A stretch of DNA of 64,000 nucleotides from Camelimonas lactis (GCF_004342915.1 NZ_SLWL01000005.1:1-64000); one strand, 5' to 3'; shown: positions 45,070-54,921, counted from the first letter of the stretch. The notes: generated by a model not told the origin, from the sequence alone. Translations and numbers: made by a program.

Positions 45070-45369
45070 CTAGCCGAACTCGTTGACGTAAAGACGTCCG
45101 GAGTTTTTTCCTGGGGCGGCATGGACATGGGAGATGCCATCGGCAGGAACAAACCATGCCTGCCGCGCTCCAACCTCGATTTCCTGGCGGACGCCGTTAA
45201 CGTTCTCCAGGCAGATCGTGCAATCCTGCGTGGCGAATAACCGCAAAAACATCGAGAGCGGGCGCACATTGGCGGGCTCGGACCCATTGGCCCCAATCCG
45301 GATTGTGTGACTCTGCAAAACGCTCAGATGGCGGATCAGGTGCAGGGGGCTTTCAAACGATGGCCACAA
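45070..45369 (-). CDS. Small cupin-like protein
   Basis: The gene begins at TTG 45369 with AAGGAGG nine bases before it, and encodes 99 residues ending LYVNEFG. The sequence has the regularity of a real beta protein, for example SMFLRLFATQDCTICLENV and RQEIEVGARQAWFVPADGIS, which resemble a small beta-sandwich or cupin. I do not recognise a named family. It lies on the same strand as, and 239 bp after, the coiled-coil gene, so it could be in the same transcript. Confidence 0.55.
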   Translation of the reverse strand: MWPSFESPLHLIRHLSVLQSHTIRIGANGSEPANVRPLSMFLRLFATQDCTICLENVNGVRQEIEVGARQAWFVPADGISHVHAAPGKNSGRLYVNEFG

Positions 45370-45608
45370 GACAACGCTCCTCCTTGCTATTGCTAAAGCA
45401 TGTTTCAGGCAATCTGGCGGGGGGGCGCGGCGCCATTGGCGCCGGAGAGGAAAAAACGCCGTTCAACGCGACCGGAGCCCTGACCGCATCGCGTGACGTC
45501 GGGCGCCGCCCCGATAACGGGCGTCCATATTCCTTCCTGGGAAAGGCCGGGAATCCTTCGTCAGGCGCCTCTAGCGCCTGTTACAGGTCTGCGGAACCGG
45601 CGTCCGCC

Positions 45609-47237
45609 TTAGCTGTGAAAGCGCTCGGTGTCTTCGGCCTGCACCACCACCATGGGGGTTCGGGCGCCATTGCGGCGGGATGCGCCGCCGTTGTCCGCTG
45701 CCCGGCCGGCCTTCTCGTCGCCCACCCCGGCCGCCAGATCCGCATCAACCGCCAGATCAGGGCCATCTTCCGCCAGGTCCAGCTCATCGCGGGTAATGAT
45801 CCGCGCCGCCACAGGCAGCCTGGCCTGCTCGTCGCGCGCCTCATGCGCGCCGGCATCCGGGACGCCGCCAGGGCGCATCCGCGCGATCTCCTGCCGGAGA
45901 TTGTCGATGGTGCTGCGCGCCGCCTCCAGCGAGCCATCGGCCATCTGCCTGCTGCTGCGCTCGTGCGCCACCTGGGCGTTCAGTTCCGCGACATGGGACT
46001 GGAACTGCTGTTCGGAGACACGCATCGTTTCCTTCAGGTGGGACAGTTCCTCGGTCAGCGATATCAGCTTCTGCTTGGCGACCTCGTGCTCACGCTCCCG
46101 GGTTTTCAGACTTGCAACCAGGGCATGGCTTCTTTCGGCAAGACGCGCGTTGATCTCGCTGGTTTCGCGCGCCAGCCTGTCGGCGCGGTCCCGTTCGCGG
46201 CGCGTGTCTTCGACGCGTTTTTCAAGTGAAGTTTTCTCCAGGGTAACCTGCAGCACCTGGCGTTGGGCGGCTGAATGCTCCTCGGTTCGGGTCCCGATTT
46301 CCTCCCGCGCCTGGGCAAGCAGATTTTCGGTGACCTGCAAACGCGAGGCCATGGCTTCCAGCCGGTTGGTGGTCGAGCCTGAGGTTGCCCGGGTGGTTTC
46401 CAGCGCCTCGCGCAGCTCTTCTTCAGCCGATTTGTGTTTTCGCTCGGCCTCGGTCAGAGCGTTTTCCAGCTCCTTGCGCCGCTCAGCCGCCTGTTCCAGC
46501 GCCAGTTGCGCCGCCGCGTGTTCCCGGTCCCGGCGCGCCAGGGTCCGGTTCAGGTTCTCCAGACTTTCCTGTAGCGCCCGGACCTCCTCGCTCAACACGG
46601 CGTTCTGCTGCAGTTCTTTCTTGAGAGACGCATCCAGCGCGCTGATCTGTGACTGCCGCTCTTCAAACTTGTCCCGGTAGAAGGCGACCTTGTCTTCTGC
46701 GTCGCTGGCCCTGGCCAAGGCGTCGGCAAGGTCGCCGCGCAATTGCCCGGCTTCCCCCTGCAATGCGGCGTGCTCGCGTTTGGCCTCGGCCAGTTCGCCG
46801 CCCAGCCCCTGAACATTATGCTGCAGGTTATCCAGGGAGGTTTCCAGCTGTAGCCGGGCCTGTTTATGGCCGTGCGCCTCTTCCTGCAGCCTTGCGAATT
46901 CCTGCCGCAAACGCGTGTGTTGCTCCCGCTCCGCTTCAAGCTCTCCATGCGTCGCCTCGGACGCCAACCGCACCCGCTGGTGGTCGGACAACAACTGCAC
47001 AACGGAGCGCTCAAGCCCCTCAAGGGTCTCCCCAGCCTGACGGAGAACCAGATGCCGCTGGGACAGATCAGCAAGCTGGGCCCGGATGACCTCCTGGGCG
47101 CGTCCCGCCGCCTCGTGGGTCGCCGCGACCGCCTTGGCGTCATCCCCTGCGCCGGAATCCGTCTCCGGGAATGGGACCGTCGCTTCGTTCACCCGGTCCG
47201 CATGTCGGCGCCAGCCGCTCGTCCGAAAGTTGAACAT
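45609..47237 (-). CDS. Long coiled-coil protein, possible filament-forming scaffold
   Basis: The 542-residue protein is almost all coiled coil from about residue 38 to 460, with heptads such as ELEAEREQHTRLRQEFARLQ and KSAEEELREALETTRATSGS. A short basic N-terminus (MFNFRTSGWRRHADRVNE) and a disordered acidic tail (DELDLAEDGPDLAVDADLAA) flank it. This form resembles bacterial intermediate-filament-like proteins such as crescentin, but I see no sequence identity to prove it. An SMC/Rad50-type ATPase is ruled out by the lack of P-loop. The ribosome site is GAGGTGAGCG. Its promoter region is strikingly AT-rich. Confidence 0.75.
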   Translation of the reverse strand: MFNFRTSGWRRHADRVNEATVPFPETDSGAGDDAKAVAATHEAAGRAQEVIRAQLADLSQRHLVLRQAGETLEGLERSVVQLLSDHQRVRLASEATHGELEAEREQHTRLRQEFARLQEEAHGHKQARLQLETSLDNLQHNVQGLGGELAEAKREHAALQGEAGQLRGDLADALARASDAEDKVAFYRDKFEERQSQISALDASLKKELQQNAVLSEEVRALQESLENLNRTLARRDREHAAAQLALEQAAERRKELENALTEAERKHKSAEEELREALETTRATSGSTTNRLEAMASRLQVTENLLAQAREEIGTRTEEHSAAQRQVLQVTLEKTSLEKRVEDTRRERDRADRLARETSEINARLAERSHALVASLKTREREHEVAKQKLISLTEELSHLKETMRVSEQQFQSHVAELNAQVAHERSSRQMADGSLEAARSTIDNLRQEIARMRPGGVPDAGAHEARDEQARLPVAARIITRDELDLAEDGPDLAVDADLAAGVGDEKAGRAADNGGASRRNGARTPMVVVQAEDTERFHS

Positions 47238-47390
47238 CGCTCACCTCGTCGTCTACGCTGCTGCGCGACGATGAAAGTATCAAAAGAATAGCTGATTTTT
47301 TCAAGTATTATTCTTGGGGTATTCATTAAAAATACTTTTGATGATTATCAGAAAAAATGTGTATACTTTATATATCTAATGCCGCACGCA
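47238..47390 (-). promoter_or_regulatory. AT-rich promoter region of the coiled-coil gene
   Basis: The stretch 47271-47380 is dominated by A and T, in sharp contrast to the GC-rich flanks. ATCAAAAG (47279-47286) and CTTTTGAT (47335-47342) form an 8-bp inverted pair 48 bp apart. It could be a bent or regulated promoter, perhaps bound by a nucleoid protein. Strand is given for the downstream gene. Confidence 0.45.
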
Positions 47391-47473
47391 CGCTCACGCG
47401 CGCCCGGCCTGCAGCGGCGGCCGGCGTATGTTTCACGGCAAGGTCAGAGCGGGAAAAAGCGGATGGTCCGGGA

Positions 47474-48265
47474 TCAGCGCAACGCGGGTTTCCTGCGCCG
47501 CATCAGTAAAAATGCGACGGCGAGCCCCACGACCACCAGCGCGATCAACACGGACGAGGCGGCGTTTATCTCGGGCGTCACGCCAAGGCGCACCTGGCTA
47601 TAGATTCGCATGGGCAGCGTCGTGGCGCCCGGGCCGGAAACGAAACTGGCGATCACCAGGTCGTCCATGGACATGGTGAAAGCCAGCAGGAAGGCCGCGG
47701 CCATGGAAGGCGCGATCAGCGGCGCGGTGACCAGGAAGAACGCGCGCGCCGGCGTCGCTCCCAGATCCATGGCCGCTTCTTCCAGGCTGGTGTCGAAACC
47801 GGCGAGCCGCGCCCGGATAATGACCATGGTGAAGCACATGCTGACCGTCGTGTGCGCGATCACCACGGTCCAGAAGCCCCGGTCCACGCCCAGGCCCACG
47901 AACAGCAGCAACAGCGCGAGGCCGATCATCACCTCCGGCATCACCAGCGGCGCATAGGCCATGCCGGTGAAGGCCGTCCGCCCCGCGAAACGCCCGTGCC
48001 GGGTCAACGTCAGCGCCGCCATGGTTCCGAGAACCGTCGCCAGCGCGGCGGAAACAAGGGCGATGCGGATGCTGACCCAAGCCGCTTCCATCAGCGGCGC
48101 GTTACTGAACAACGCCGTATACCAGCGCAGCGAAAACCCGCCCCAGACCGTGACAAGGCGCGAATCGTTGAACGACCACAACACCAGGATCACAATGGGC
48201 GCATACAGAAAAAACAGGCCGCCCCCGAGAACCAGCGGCGACGCCGCGCGACGCAAGGCCGTCAT
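47474..48265 (-). CDS. potI: Putrescine/spermidine-type ABC transporter permease (PotI-like)
   Basis: The 263-residue inner-membrane protein has about six hydrophobic helices and the permease EAA loop LEEAAMDLGATPARAFFLVT, with AFTMSMDDLVIASFVSG typical of PotC/PotI. It would form the polyamine channel with PotH. Its ATG overlaps the potH stop (ATGA). No terminator is clear between it and the coiled-coil gene's promoter. The polyamine assignment rests on family similarity and the potGHI set. Confidence 0.87.
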   Translation of the reverse strand: MTALRRAASPLVLGGGLFFLYAPIVILVLWSFNDSRLVTVWGGFSLRWYTALFSNAPLMEAAWVSIRIALVSAALATVLGTMAALTLTRHGRFAGRTAFTGMAYAPLVMPEVMIGLALLLLFVGLGVDRGFWTVVIAHTTVSMCFTMVIIRARLAGFDTSLEEAAMDLGATPARAFFLVTAPLIAPSMAAAFLLAFTMSMDDLVIASFVSGPGATTLPMRIYSQVRLGVTPEINAASSVLIALVVVGLAVAFLLMRRRKPALR

Positions 48266-49185
48266 TGCCCCGCCTCCCCGTCAGCAGCCCGGTCTTCGAG
48301 CCGTCGCCAGGCCAGAATCGGCGCCAGCAAAACCGCCAGCAGCACCACAGCGATGGCCGACGCCATCGGCCAGTCGCGGTTGCTGAAAAACTCACTCCAC
48401 AGGGTGCGGCCAATCATCAGCGTGTCCGAGCCGCCGAGCAGATCGGGGATCACGAACTCGCCCATCATCGGGATGAAGCAAAGCAAGGCTCCAGCCGCGA
48501 TGCCTGGCGCCGCCAGAGGCAGCGTGACGCTCCGGAAAGCCCGCGCCGGCGTGGCGCCCAGATCCTGCGCCGCCTCCAGAAGACTGTGATCCATCTTGAC
48601 CAGCGTGGCGTAAAGCGGCAGCACCATGAACGGCAGATAGGAATAAACGAGGCCGATCATCACCGCGACGCCGGTGTTCATGATCTGCAACGGCGAGGAA
48701 ATCAGGCCGAGCCAGAGCAACGCCGCGTTCAGCAGACCTTCCGGCTTCAGAATGCCGATCCAGGCGTAAACCCGGATCAGGAAACTGGTCCAGAACGGCA
48801 GGATCACCAGCAGCAGCAGCAGCTCCCGCCGCCCCTCCGGCTGACGCGCCAGAACATGGGCGATCGGGAAGCCGACGAGCAGCAGCAGCACGGTCGCGGC
48901 GCTGGCGTATTGCAGCGAGGTCAGCGCCGAGGCGACATACAGGGGATCGGACAGCAACAGGGCGTAGTTGTCCAGCCGCAAGCCTTGCAACGCGGCCCAG
49001 ACGCCGGCGAGCCCCTCGCTCCAGTCGATAACGGGACGATAGGGCGGCTGCGCCGTGGCCGCCTCCGAAAACCCAAGACGCACCACCAGCAGAAACGGCG
49101 CGGCGAAGAACAGCGTCAGCCAGATCGCCGGAGCCCAGCGCACCAGACGCTGCGCGCCCGGCGCGCGATAGCCGCGCCGGCTCAC
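48262..49185 (-). CDS. potH: Putrescine/spermidine-type ABC transporter permease (PotH-like)
   Basis: The 307-residue permease has hydrophobic helices and the EAA loop LLEAAQDLGATPARAFRSV, followed by FIPMMGEFVIPDLLGGSDTL, typical of PotB/PotH. It pairs with PotI and the ATPase PotG. A 222-bp gap lies between potG and potH, longer than expected for a tight operon, and I see no gene in it. Confidence 0.87.
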   Translation of the reverse strand: MSRRGYRAPGAQRLVRWAPAIWLTLFFAAPFLLVVRLGFSEAATAQPPYRPVIDWSEGLAGVWAALQGLRLDNYALLLSDPLYVASALTSLQYASAATVLLLLVGFPIAHVLARQPEGRRELLLLLVILPFWTSFLIRVYAWIGILKPEGLLNAALLWLGLISSPLQIMNTGVAVMIGLVYSYLPFMVLPLYATLVKMDHSLLEAAQDLGATPARAFRSVTLPLAAPGIAAGALLCFIPMMGEFVIPDLLGGSDTLMIGRTLWSEFFSNRDWPMASAIAVVLLAVLLAPILAWRRLEDRAADGEAGQ

Positions 49186-49407
49186 GGACGGGCCTCATAC
49201 GCGCGGCGGCCAGCCAATGGCGCGGACGGATCGTGATCTGGAAACAGCGTCATGCGGCGCCACCCGGAGATATGCGATGAACGGAAACCAGCGCGGGCTT
49301 CACCCTGTTCATGAAACCATCGCGGGTTCAACCAGACCTTCCGGCGCTGGCGAATATCCCGCCGCGACGGAAGAACGGAACCGGCGACCTTGTTGGAAAT
49401 CCACGGG

Positions 49408-50643
49408 TCAACCGGTCAGAATCACCGCCGCATCCGGGGCAAAGCTCGCGAACACGGTTTCTTCCCAGGTTACCGGCTCCGCCACGCGCCGCGACACATT
49501 CGCCCGCGAAGTCTTGAGGGTTTCGCCGCCGGCAAGTTTCAGCACATAGGTTGTCCAGTCGCCCAGATAGCCAATATCCCAGACTTCGCCGGGAATGACG
49601 TTGACAGCGTCCGGGGGCCGGGCGCGATCGATGCGGATTTTTTCCGGTCGCACGGCGACGGCCACCTGCTGCCCTGCGGTCAACATCGCGTCCGAGGCCA
49701 CGAGAACCTCGCCGCCCGTCGCCGGGCAGGCAATGCGCCACAGATCGTCCACCCGGCCCACAGCCACGCCTTCAAGCAGGTTCACGTCGCCGATGAAATC
49801 GGCCACGTAACGGTTAGCCGGCTCCTCATAAATGCGGCCGGGCGTATCAAGCTGGGCGATGCGGCCATGGTTCATCACCGCGATGCGGTCGGCCATCACC
49901 ATGGCCTCTTCCTGGTCATGGGTGACCACCAGGAAGGTCGCGCCCAGTTCCTCCTGAATGTCCATCAGTTCAAACTGGGTTTCTTCCCGCAGCTTCCTGT
50001 CCAGCGCGCCCAGGGGTTCGTCGAGCAACAGCACCTGCGGCCGGCGCGCCAGGGCCCTGGCCAGCGCGACGCGCTGGCGCTGGCCGCCGGAAAGCTGGTG
50101 TGGCTTGCGCCGGGCCAGCGGCGCCAGTTGCACCATGGCCAGCATTTCATCGACGCGGGTCTGGATGTCGGCCTTTGCCAGCCCAAGCTGGCGCAGGCCA
50201 AAGGCGATATTCTGGGCCACGCTCATGTGCGGGAACAGCGCATAGCTCTGGAACATCATGTTCACCGGCCGGCTGTGCGGTGGAATCCCGGCCTGGTCGA
50301 CGCCATCCAGCAGGATGCGGCCAGCGTCGGGTTGTTCAAAACCGGCCAGCATGCGCATCAGCGTGCTCTTGCCGCAGCCGGATGGCCCCAACAGGCAAAA
50401 GAATTCGCCGCGGTAGATCGACAGGTCGAGGTTGTCGATAGCGACGGCGTCGCCAAAACGCTTGCACACGCCTTCAAAACGGATAACAGGCGCGGCGGCA
50501 GGATCAGCCCACGGCGCGAAATCGCGCCGCACGGCGCCCAGCCCTGCCCGGCCCGGCTTGCCCATCCGCTCCTTCGCGGGGCGCGCCTCTTTCACGGAAC
50601 GGGCCGCGCCTGCGACGCCATCGCCACGCAGTCTGTCACTCAT
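49408..50643 (-). CDS. potG: Polyamine-type ABC transporter ATPase (PotG-like)
   Basis: From ATG 50643 (GGAGG site) the protein has 411 residues. The ATPase has Walker A GPSGCGKST, Q-loop region MMFQSYALFPHMSVAQNIAF, the signature [15 protein letters not shown], and Walker B VLLLDEPLGALD with the H-loop VVTHDQEEAM. A C-terminal TOBE domain follows (VAVAVRPEKIRI). The first 45 residues before the ATPase are a disordered extension. The gene lies 62 bp after lolD, and no potF binding-protein gene is beside it. Confidence 0.9.
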   Translation of the reverse strand: MSDRLRGDGVAGAARSVKEARPAKERMGKPGRAGLGAVRRDFAPWADPAAAPVIRFEGVCKRFGDAVAIDNLDLSIYRGEFFCLLGPSGCGKSTLMRMLAGFEQPDAGRILLDGVDQAGIPPHSRPVNMMFQSYALFPHMSVAQNIAFGLRQLGLAKADIQTRVDEMLAMVQLAPLARRKPHQLSGGQRQRVALARALARRPQVLLLDEPLGALDRKLREETQFELMDIQEELGATFLVVTHDQEEAMVMADRIAVMNHGRIAQLDTPGRIYEEPANRYVADFIGDVNLLEGVAVGRVDDLWRIACPATGGEVLVASDAMLTAGQQVAVAVRPEKIRIDRARPPDAVNVIPGEVWDIGYLGDWTTYVLKLAGGETLKTSRANVSRRVAEPVTWEETVFASFAPDAAVILTG

Positions 50644-50705
50644 GCCCCCGCCTCCGCCAGCCACGCCGCGCCTTTCGCGAATCGCCGCGCCAACCTGTCC
50701 GGGAG

Positions 50706-51410
50706 TTACTGGCGCGCCGCAGCTTCATCCATATCGACGACACGTCCGTCAAGCAGCGTCAGCCGCCGGTCCATGCGCGCCGCCAGCGACAGGTTGTGGG
50801 TGGCGATCAACGCCGCCAGACCCGTCGCCCGCACCAGCGTCACCAACGTGCCGAACACGTGCTCGGCCGTTTCGGGGTCCAGATTGCCGGTCGGCTCATC
50901 GGCCAGCAACACGTGCGGCGCGTTGGCCACCGCGCGGGCAAGCGCCACGCGCTGCTGCTCGCCGCCGGACATTTCTGCCGGCCGGTGCTTCAGCCGCTCG
51001 CCAAGGCCCAGGAAGCCAAGAAGCTCGCCAGCGCGACGCTCCGCCTCCCGCTGCTTCAGGCCAGCGACGAGTTGCGGCAGCACGACGTTTTCCAGCGCCG
51101 AGAATTCGGGCAACAGATGGTGCGACTGGTAGACGAAGCCGATGTGCGTGCGGCGCAGCGACGTGCGCCCCCGGTCATCAAGCAACGAGGTTGGCTCGCC
51201 GCCCACGTAGATTTCACCCGCGTCAGGCTTTTCCAGCAATCCGGCGACATGCAGCAGCGTTGACTTGCCAGTGCCGGAGGGCGCGACCAGCGCGACAATT
51301 TCGCCTGGCCAGATCGCCAGTTCGGCGCCCCGCAGGATGTCCAGGGAACGCTCGCCCTGGGCATAGCTGCGCATGATGCCGGTCAGATAAAGCGCGGGAG
51401 GCTCATTCAT
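50706..51410 (-). CDS. lolD: Lipoprotein-releasing ABC transporter ATPase LolD
   Basis: The 234-residue ATPase has Walker [17 protein letters not shown], signature [15 protein letters not shown] and Walker [13 protein letters not shown]. With LolC/E it extracts lipoproteins from the inner membrane for LolA. It follows lolC after 15 bp on the same strand. Confidence 0.95.
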   Translation of the reverse strand: MNEPPALYLTGIMRSYAQGERSLDILRGAELAIWPGEIVALVAPSGTGKSTLLHVAGLLEKPDAGEIYVGGEPTSLLDDRGRTSLRRTHIGFVYQSHHLLPEFSALENVVLPQLVAGLKQREAERRAGELLGFLGLGERLKHRPAEMSGGEQQRVALARAVANAPHVLLADEPTGNLDPETAEHVFGTLVTLVRATGLAALIATHNLSLAARMDRRLTLLDGRVVDMDEAAARQ

Positions 51411-51425
51411 GGCCGTGCTCCAGGA

Positions 51426-52742
51426 TCAGCCGTAGCGGAGGGTTTCGACAGGATCGAGCCGGGCGGCGCGCCAGCTTGGATAAAGCGTGGCCAGCAACGA
51501 CAGCACGAATGCGGTGATGACGATGATCGCGACCTCGACCGGGTCAACCACCGCCGGCAGCCGGCTCAGAAAATAAAGTTCCGCCGGGAACATGTTGGAG
51601 TTCATCGCCCGGTTCAGAAACGTGCGGATCGCCTCCACGTTCCACGCCAGGGTTACCCCAAGGATGGCGCCGGTCACGGTGCCGACAACGCCGATCGCCG
51701 CGCCGGTGATCAGGAAGATGCGCATGACCGCGCCTCGCGTCATGCCCATGGTGCGCAGAATGGCGATGTCCTGGGCCTTGTCCTTCACCAGCATGATGAG
51801 GCCCGACACGATGTTCAGCGCCGCCACCAGCACAATCAGCAGCAGAATGAGGAACATGACGTTCCGCTCCACCTGCAGGGCGTTGAAGAAGGTCTGGTTA
51901 CGGATGCGCCAGTCGCTCAGCATGACCGGCCGCCCGATATGGGCGTCGATCACATCGCGGGCGGCGTCGACCGCGTCAGCGTTCTTGAGGAACACCTCGA
52001 TCACGCTCACCTCGTCGCCCTTGTTGAAATAGGCCTGGGCCTCGGCCAGCGGCATATAGACGAAGCTGGCGTCGAACTCCGACATGCCAATCTCGAAAAT
52101 CGCCGTAACCGTATAGGATTTGATCCGCGGCGCCGTGCCGAACGGCGTTGAGGCGCCCTGGGGCGCCACCAGGGTCAGGGTGTCGCCAGCGTGCAGGCCG
52201 AGGTTCATCGCCAGCCGGCTGCCGATCACCACGCCCTCCTTGGCGTCAAAGCCCTCCAGCGTGCCCTCGCGAATGTTTTTGGCGATGAACGCGACCCGCG
52301 CCAGATCCTCGCCGCGCACGCCGCGCACCAGCACGCCGCTGGCCGGCCCGCCCTTCGAGGAGGCCAACGCCTGGCCCTCCACCATTGGCAAAGCGAAGGA
52401 AATGCCCTTCATGGCGTCGAGACGGCGGGTCAGGTCGCGGTAATCATCCAGCGGCCTGTCGATGGGCTGGAGAAAGATGTGGCCATTGACGCCGACGATC
52501 TTCGACAACAGCTCCTGGCGAAAGCCATTCATCACCGACATGACGACGATCAGCGTCGCCACGCCAAGCATGACGCCGAGAAACGAGAAGCCGGCGATGA
52601 CCGAAATGAAACCTTCCTTGCGCCGGGCGCGCAGATAACGGCCGGCGATCAGCCACTCGAAGGCGGAAAATGGCCGGGTGGCGCGCCCTTCCGGCGGCCC
52701 CGCGAACCTGTCCTGATCCAATATGCCTGCAGGGCTGGTCAT
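51426..52742 (-). CDS. lolC: Lipoprotein-releasing system transmembrane protein LolC/E
   Basis: From ATG 52742, after GGAGG, the protein has 438 residues, the usual length. It has the LolC/E N-terminus FEWLIAGRYLRARRKEGFIS then VIAGFSFLGVMLGVATLIVV, a large periplasmic MacB-like domain, and three C-terminal helices with KDKAQDIAILRTMGMTRGA. Alphaproteobacteria often have a single LolF-like protein of this type. It forms the release complex with LolD. A longer upstream frame to 52997 is not supported. Confidence 0.93.
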   Translation of the reverse strand: MTSPAGILDQDRFAGPPEGRATRPFSAFEWLIAGRYLRARRKEGFISVIAGFSFLGVMLGVATLIVVMSVMNGFRQELLSKIVGVNGHIFLQPIDRPLDDYRDLTRRLDAMKGISFALPMVEGQALASSKGGPASGVLVRGVRGEDLARVAFIAKNIREGTLEGFDAKEGVVIGSRLAMNLGLHAGDTLTLVAPQGASTPFGTAPRIKSYTVTAIFEIGMSEFDASFVYMPLAEAQAYFNKGDEVSVIEVFLKNADAVDAARDVIDAHIGRPVMLSDWRIRNQTFFNALQVERNVMFLILLLIVLVAALNIVSGLIMLVKDKAQDIAILRTMGMTRGAVMRIFLITGAAIGVVGTVTGAILGVTLAWNVEAIRTFLNRAMNSNMFPAELYFLSRLPAVVDPVEVAIIVITAFVLSLLATLYPSWRAARLDPVETLRYG

Positions 52743-53185
52743 ACGCTGCGCCTCCGGTGACGGATGGTGCGGCGCTTTCCCGTCGCGCCAGACCAGCCGC
52801 TGCAATTCCGGCGAACCCGCCGCCGCCATTCGCGGCCGAAATTGCGACAAATCAGAAAAGCATGGCGCTTCTGCGGGGAAACGAAGAAGCGCCATGACGT
52901 CGCGCCAGACCCGGCGCAACAGGCGCCGTGCGCGCATCCCGTGGCGATGGTCGCCGCCGGCGGGATGATGGCGCTGACATCGCGACAATAAAGCCAAATA
53001 TGCTTAAAATTTGCTGAGCCAGCTCCGCGCCCGGGACGTTTCACCAGCGTCAGGCGAAGAAAGCCGCCAGGGGGAGCCGGACGACTTCCATGGCGGCGAC
53101 TTTCCATAGCGACGGCTTCCACGTCAGCGCCTGGCCCTCACCCCGTGAACGGTTCGCCAGCAACGCCGGAAAGCCGGGCCGGACC
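52743..53185. other. Spacer between proS and lolC with a hairpin
   Basis: No gene is supported. CATGGCGCTTCT (52861-52872) and AGAAGCGCCATG (52885-52896) form a perfect 12-bp inverted repeat with a 12-base loop. On the minus strand it is followed by a T-rich run CTTTTCTGATTT, so it is a likely terminator for transcription from proS. A lolC promoter would then lie in the last 100 bp. Confidence 0.6.
52850..52896 (-). terminator. Probable rho-independent terminator after proS
   Basis: The 12-bp perfect stem described for the proS-lolC spacer, with a T-rich tail on the minus strand at 52850-52860. The tail is interrupted, so strength is uncertain. Confidence 0.6.
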
Positions 53186-54508
53186 TCAGCCGCAGATGCG
53201 GGCCACGGCGTCGGCCGGCGAAACCAGTTCGCGCTCGCCCGTGGCGCGGCGCTTCAGCTCCACCTGCCCGTTGGCCAGCCCCTTCGGGCCAACGAGAATC
53301 TGCCAGGGCGCGCCGATCAGGTCGGCGGTGGCGAATTTGCCGCCGGCGCGCTCGTCGCGATCGTCCAGCAGCACATCGAGGCCGCGGGCGGACAGCTGCC
53401 GGTACAGATCCTCGCACGCCGCGGCGGTGGCGGAATCACCCGCCTTGAGGTCGAGGATCGCCACATTGAACGGCGCCACGGCGTCGGGCCAGATAATGCC
53501 GGCTTCGTCGTGGTTAGCCTCGATCAGGGCGGCGACGAGGCGGCTTGGGCCGATGCCGTAGGAGCCCATGTGCACCGGACGCAGCTGCCCGTCAGGTCCG
53601 GCGACGACAGCGTTCATCGGCTCGGAATACTTCGTGCCGAAATAGAAAATGTGCCCGACCTCGATGCCGCGCGCCGCAAGGCGCCTGTCTTCCGGAACGG
53701 CGGCGAACCCCGCTTCGTCGTGCATTTCTTCCGTCGCCGCGTAAAGCGAGGTCCATCGGTCAACCAGCTGCTGCAAGCCGGCGCGGTCACCGAAATCCGT
53801 GTCTGCGGCGGGCGTGTCGAACGACAGGTAATCGCTGTGGCAAAACACGGCGCTTTCGCCAGTGTCGGCCAGGATGATGAACTCATGGCTGAGATCGCCG
53901 CCAATCGGCCCGGTGTCGGCCTTCATCGGCACCGCCTTCAGCCCCATGCGGGCGAAGGTGCGCAGATAGGCGGTGAACATGGCGTTGTAGGCGTGGCGCG
54001 CGCCCTCCTTGTCCAGATCGAAGGAATAGGCGTCCTTCATCAGGAACTCGCGCGAGCGCATCGTGCCGAAGCGCGGCCGGATCTCGTCCCGGAACTTCCA
54101 CTGGATGTGGTACAGGTTCAGCGGCAGATCCTTGTAGGAACGCACATAGCCGCGGAAGATCTCGGTGATCATTTCCTCGTTGGTGGGGCCAAACAGCATC
54201 TCGCGCTCGTGGCGGTCGGTGATGCGCAGCATCTCCTTGCCATAGGCGTCGTAGCGGCCGGATTCCCGCCACAGGTCCGCCGGCTGGATGGTCGGCATCA
54301 GCAGTTCGACGGCCCCGGCCCGGTTCTGCTCCTCCCGGATGATCCCCGTCACCTTGTTGAGCACGCGCAGCCCCAGCGGCAGCCAGGCGTAGATGCCCGC
54401 CGTTTCCTGACGGATCATGCCGGCGCGCAGCATCAGCCGGTGCGAGACAATCTCGGCTTCCTTGGGGTTCTCCTTCAGGATCGGAAGGAAATAACGGCTG
54501 AGGCGCAT
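53186..54508 (-). CDS. proS: Prolyl-tRNA synthetase, short form
   Basis: From ATG 54508 the protein has 440 residues. Class II motifs are [41 protein letters not shown] (motif 2, split here only for length in reading) and [17 protein letters not shown] (motif 3). It lacks the large editing insertion of long bacterial ProRS, as usual in alphaproteobacteria, so Ala-tRNA-Pro editing must come from elsewhere. A C-terminal anticodon domain follows. It lies downstream of the DUF1467 gene. Confidence 0.95.
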   Translation of the reverse strand: MRLSRYFLPILKENPKEAEIVSHRLMLRAGMIRQETAGIYAWLPLGLRVLNKVTGIIREEQNRAGAVELLMPTIQPADLWRESGRYDAYGKEMLRITDRHEREMLFGPTNEEMITEIFRGYVRSYKDLPLNLYHIQWKFRDEIRPRFGTMRSREFLMKDAYSFDLDKEGARHAYNAMFTAYLRTFARMGLKAVPMKADTGPIGGDLSHEFIILADTGESAVFCHSDYLSFDTPAADTDFGDRAGLQQLVDRWTSLYAATEEMHDEAGFAAVPEDRRLAARGIEVGHIFYFGTKYSEPMNAVVAGPDGQLRPVHMGSYGIGPSRLVAALIEANHDEAGIIWPDAVAPFNVAILDLKAGDSATAAACEDLYRQLSARGLDVLLDDRDERAGGKFATADLIGAPWQILVGPKGLANGQVELKRRATGERELVSPADAVARICG

Positions 54509-54690
54509 GACGGCTCCGGACAGGCTGGAACGGGGAGAATCGCAGGGAAGATCACACGCGCGCGGCGCGCAAGACAAGCGCCAGCAACGCAATGACCATA
54601 GATGATTTGCCCTGACGCGCCGGCCGGCGTCTCAGGGCCACATTCCTTGCGCCCGGCGCGAACCGATCCGGCCCTGGCGCGAAACGCGGC

Positions 54691-54921
54691 TCAGAACGAC
54701 AGATAGGGATAGGCGCCATACAGGCAGGCGAACAGCACGGCTGAAACAACGGTCGTCCACAGCACCTTCCACCACAACAGCGGCCGCGCCGGCGCGCCGG
54801 GCTCGGAGCCCTCCACCACCTCGCCGCTCTCATGCTGGCTGCGCACGCCAAACGGCAGGATCGCGAACAGGGTGATCCACCACATCACGAAATAAATGGC
54901 GATGGACAGGGTCAGGTTCAT
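54691..54921 (-). CDS. DUF1467 family membrane protein
   Basis: The 76-residue protein has two membrane helices (SIAIYFVMWWITLFAILPFG and LLWWKVLWTTVVSAVLFACL) with a short cytoplasmic or periplasmic loop, matching the small DUF1467 protein found between mce and proS in Rhizobiales. Function is unknown. Confidence 0.87.
   Translation of the reverse strand: MNLTLSIAIYFVMWWITLFAILPFGVRSQHESGEVVEGSEPGAPARPLLWWKVLWTTVVSAVLFACLYGAYPYLSF

Noticed and set aside
45609-47237. SMC/Rad50-type ATPase
   Set aside because: There are no Walker A, Walker B or hinge segments at the ends; only coiled coil and disordered tails.
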